From positions 1,240,001-1,304,000 of the forward strand of contig NZ_BMJB01000001.1 in NCBI RefSeq assembly GCF_014642855.1: DNA of 64,000 nucleotides, written 5' to 3'. Below, piece by piece: positions 62,392-64,000 of the stretch; position 1 is the stretch's first letter; the number at the start of each line of letters is the position of its first letter. Source of the stretch: Edaphobacter acidisoli (GTDB lineage Bacteria > Acidobacteriota > Terriglobia > Terriglobales > Acidobacteriaceae). The notes under the pieces are model-generated. The model was given only the letters and a program-made list of their open reading frames with translations, did no database searches and was not told the DNA's origin. A program made the translations under genes and the position numbers.

Positions 62392-62561
62392 GGTCCGCGC
62401 GAGGGAACGATTGGAACGCCGGGACGGCTCGGACGGGGTGATTCCTTCTGCTTCAACTCTTGCTAAACGCAAAACTGCTCCCACGGTACGGCTGGTGTTG
62501 GCTATGCTCAAGGTTTGATTGTAAATCAGAGCGAGGGATGAAGTTGGCGCGGGAGGAAGAA

Positions 62562-63410
62562 ATGCCGGATGTGCTGAAACGGGTTCCTGCGGAGCGGGAG
62601 CGGTGGCAGTCGCGGGCGCTGGTGTGGGTGGTGGGGACGCTGCTGGCAGTGGCCGCGGTTGCGCCGGTGGTGGTGGACTTTCACGGATGGCGCGGCTTGC
62701 GGGTGGTGGCGCTTCCCTTCCTGTTAAGCGCTATGTTTGCTTTGCTGGTGTGGGCTTTGCGCGCGGCTACCGGCGCGGCGGCGGTGATGGGATTTTTTGT
62801 CTGCTTCATTCTGGCTGGGCGGCCTGTGGTGTCGTCTGCGGTTTCGGGGCGGATTGTCTTTCATCCGGCGATTGCTGCGCTGGTTGCGGTCTTTGTGCTG
62901 ACTTATGTGGCGACTCGATTTGGGCGGGCCAGGAAGGCTGCTCGTGGACTGGCGGAGGCGCGCAAGGGGCTGCGCGCTGCTTCGCAGATTGTTGCCAACT
63001 TGGGTGTAGCTGCGCTGGCTGCGGCTGTGGGCAGCTATGCCGGGTGCATTGCGGCACTGGCGGAGACTGCGGCGGATACGGTGTCGTCGGAGATTGGGCA
63101 GGCTGTTGGCGGGCCCGCGTGGCTGATTACTTCGTGGCGGAGGGTTTCTCCGGGAACCGATGGCGGTGTGAGTTTAGTGGGGACGGTTGCGGGTGTTTTG
63201 GCTGCGCTGGTGATTGTGGGTTTTGGCGGGCTGCATCATGCTTTGTGGCCGGAGGGGTTGGTGGTGTTTGTTGCTGCTTGTGCGGGGCTGGTTTTTGATA
63301 GCTTGCTTGGCGCGACGGTGGAGCGGCGGGGGTGGGTGGGGAATGATTGGGTGAACTTTGCTTCGACTTTGTTTGCGGCGGCGGTGGCGGGGGTGTTGGG
63401 GCGGTGGTGA
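62562..63410 (+). CDS. DUF92 family membrane protein
   Basis: 282 residues from the ATG with GGGAGG 5 bases upstream; longer in-frame starts exist. About seven helices are visible. The DUF92 core is plain: IAALAETAADTVSSEIG, then AWLITSWRRVSPGTDGGVSL with VGTVAG, and FDSLLGATVERRGWVGND. Family members include TMEM19 and the plant phytyl-phosphate kinase VTE6, so a prenyl/phytyl-phosphate kinase role is possible but unproven. The coding strand is extremely G-rich (GTG, GCG, GGG, TTG codons), opposite to + strand genes at the left of the window. Confidence 0.9.
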   Translation: MPDVLKRVPAERERWQSRALVWVVGTLLAVAAVAPVVVDFHGWRGLRVVALPFLLSAMFALLVWALRAATGAAAVMGFFVCFILAGRPVVSSAVSGRIVFHPAIAALVAVFVLTYVATRFGRARKAARGLAEARKGLRAASQIVANLGVAALAAAVGSYAGCIAALAETAADTVSSEIGQAVGGPAWLITSWRRVSPGTDGGVSLVGTVAGVLAALVIVGFGGLHHALWPEGLVVFVAACAGLVFDSLLGATVERRGWVGNDWVNFASTLFAAAVAGVLGRW

Positions 63411-63727
63411 TTCTGAAGAGTATGGAAGATATCGGTAGAGAAGCGGGTTTCTCCGCTCCGTTGCGCTCCGGTCGAAATGACAGCGTTGGGGGTAGGTGAG
63501 AAACGACAAGAGCAACAGCAGATTCCTCCGCTGCGCTGCGGAATGGAAATGCGAAAGCTGCTGATTGGGCCTTGTACTTTCCCACCCATCGCATAAAGCC
63601 GCGATGGATGGGGCACCCGAGCGGCTGTGGCGGTTCGGAAAAAAGCGGTTCGCGCTTTGCGCAAAGGTCCCAGGTCTCAAAAGCGAGACCTGGGGCACCC
63701 GTTATTGAAGCGATACGGCAACCGGTC
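63411..63727. repeat. Cluster of four interspersed/palindromic repeats
   Basis: No gene is visible. It holds an inverse GTCATCTCGACC-type repeat (63450-63482, CTCCGGTCGAAATGACAG) and a GATTCC/GGAATG stretch at about 63524-63545. The CCCATC-family hairpin CCCACCCATCGC/GCGATGGATGGG is at 63581-63612, a GCGC/GCGC block near 63648, and the perfect CCCAGGTCTC/GAGACCTGGG hairpin at 63669-63694. Confidence 0.75.
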
Positions 63728-64000
63728 TCAGTAGGGGTCTTCTTTGCCTTCGAACCAGCTGGTGTTGAGGCCGAGGCGGAAGGCGGTGTAGCTGAGGATC
63801 TCGTGGAAGTAGCGCGAGGCGCTGTCGTAGCGGTCGAGATGGCCGATGGTGGCGCGGGGCGAGGTGTAGACTTCGAGGCCGGCGTCTTCGCAGAGGGCGC
63901 GGATGCGGAAGAGATGGGTGGCGTCGGAGACGACGACGATGTGCTCGAAGCCGTTCTCGCGGGCGATCTCGGCGAGGCGGGCGACCTGCTGCTGGGTGTC
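63728..64000 (-). CDS. YdcF/SanA-like (DUF218) protein, 3' part only
   Basis: The frame is open from the right edge of the window, so the N-terminus is missing; 90 residues are seen, starting DTQQQVARLAEIARENGFEH. The segment IVVVSDATHLFRIRALCEDA fits the DUF218 motif in which a SDxxHxxR run follows the last core strand. This is followed by SPRATIGHLDRYDSASRYFH and the end SWFEGKEDPY. The family sits in or at the membrane and is linked to cell-envelope or vancomycin-resistance phenotypes in E. coli; the reaction is not known. Confidence 0.75.
   Translation of the reverse strand, partial: DTQQQVARLAEIARENGFEHIVVVSDATHLFRIRALCEDAGLEVYTSPRATIGHLDRYDSASRYFHEILSYTAFRLGLNTSWFEGKEDPY

Noticed and set aside
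61543..62466. A 307-codon + strand frame opposite the beta-propeller lipoprotein gene
   Set aside because: Gly/Val/Asp-rich translation typical of the complement of a repetitive propeller; no signal, no domain, no Shine-Dalgarno. The - strand frame has a lipobox and propeller repeats.

Overview
The window is a stretch of a high-GC chromosome, most likely from an acidobacterium of the Terriglobia type (Granulicella, Terriglobus or Edaphobacter relatives). This is inferred from several traits together: a VWFA-related protein of the kind abundant in Acidobacteriota, PEP-CTERM sorting, many secreted polysaccharide-degrading enzymes with Tat or Sec signals, and dense families of short palindromic intergenic repeats. 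There is no 16S rRNA, tRNA, phage, transposase, plasmid or CRISPR signature in the window.

Layout. Positions 1-12 kb carry housekeeping genes: a chemoreceptor (5' truncated), tonB, ileS, lspA, uvrA, an EfpL-type elongation factor P, two tiny paralogous membrane proteins and ruvX. Positions 11-27 kb hold a secreted beta-propeller, a three-gene TPR/secreted-protein operon, a sulfatase, a GH28-like beta-helix protein, glyQS, an AraC regulator, a VWFA protein, an SDR, a pirin and a polytopic membrane protein.

Positions 27-50 kb form a large L-rhamnose locus. A GH106-type rhamnosidase releases rhamnose outside the cell and RhaT imports it. RhaI, RhaB and a fused aldolase/lactaldehyde dehydrogenase (RhaEW) turn it into DHAP and L-lactate, and LutABC oxidises the lactate to pyruvate. 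The locus also contains a GH38-type and a GH39-type glycosidase, a LacI regulator with a visible operator, an unusual IclR-HTH/periplasmic-binding-protein hybrid regulator, an RNase II-like protein and a PEP-CTERM protein.

Positions 50-61 kb hold an autoregulated ArsR/SRPBCC/DinB/DUF899/CPMC-protein cluster, a GH29 fucosidase, a BNR sialidase-like enzyme, a Gfo/Idh/MocA oxidoreductase with a PhyH dioxygenase, and a divergent AraC/SDR pair. Positions 61-64 kb hold a beta-propeller lipoprotein, a DUF92 membrane protein and the 3' end of a YdcF-like gene.

Structure beyond the genes. The + strand is C-rich from the left edge to about 56 kb whatever the gene direction, and strongly G-rich after about 60 kb. 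This is a strand-composition switch of origin-like polarity. Two homologous ~110-bp elements (a GCCCGG hairpin ending in a G-run/GGTACC box) lie 48 kb apart, and at least four families of hairpin repeats are scattered between genes, one of them inside the lut operon. Several starts are non-canonical or unusual: lutA seems to start with CTG after a strong Shine-Dalgarno, an AraC gene with TTG, and the arsR transcript looks leaderless. All functional calls come from reading the translated sequence; no database search was run.
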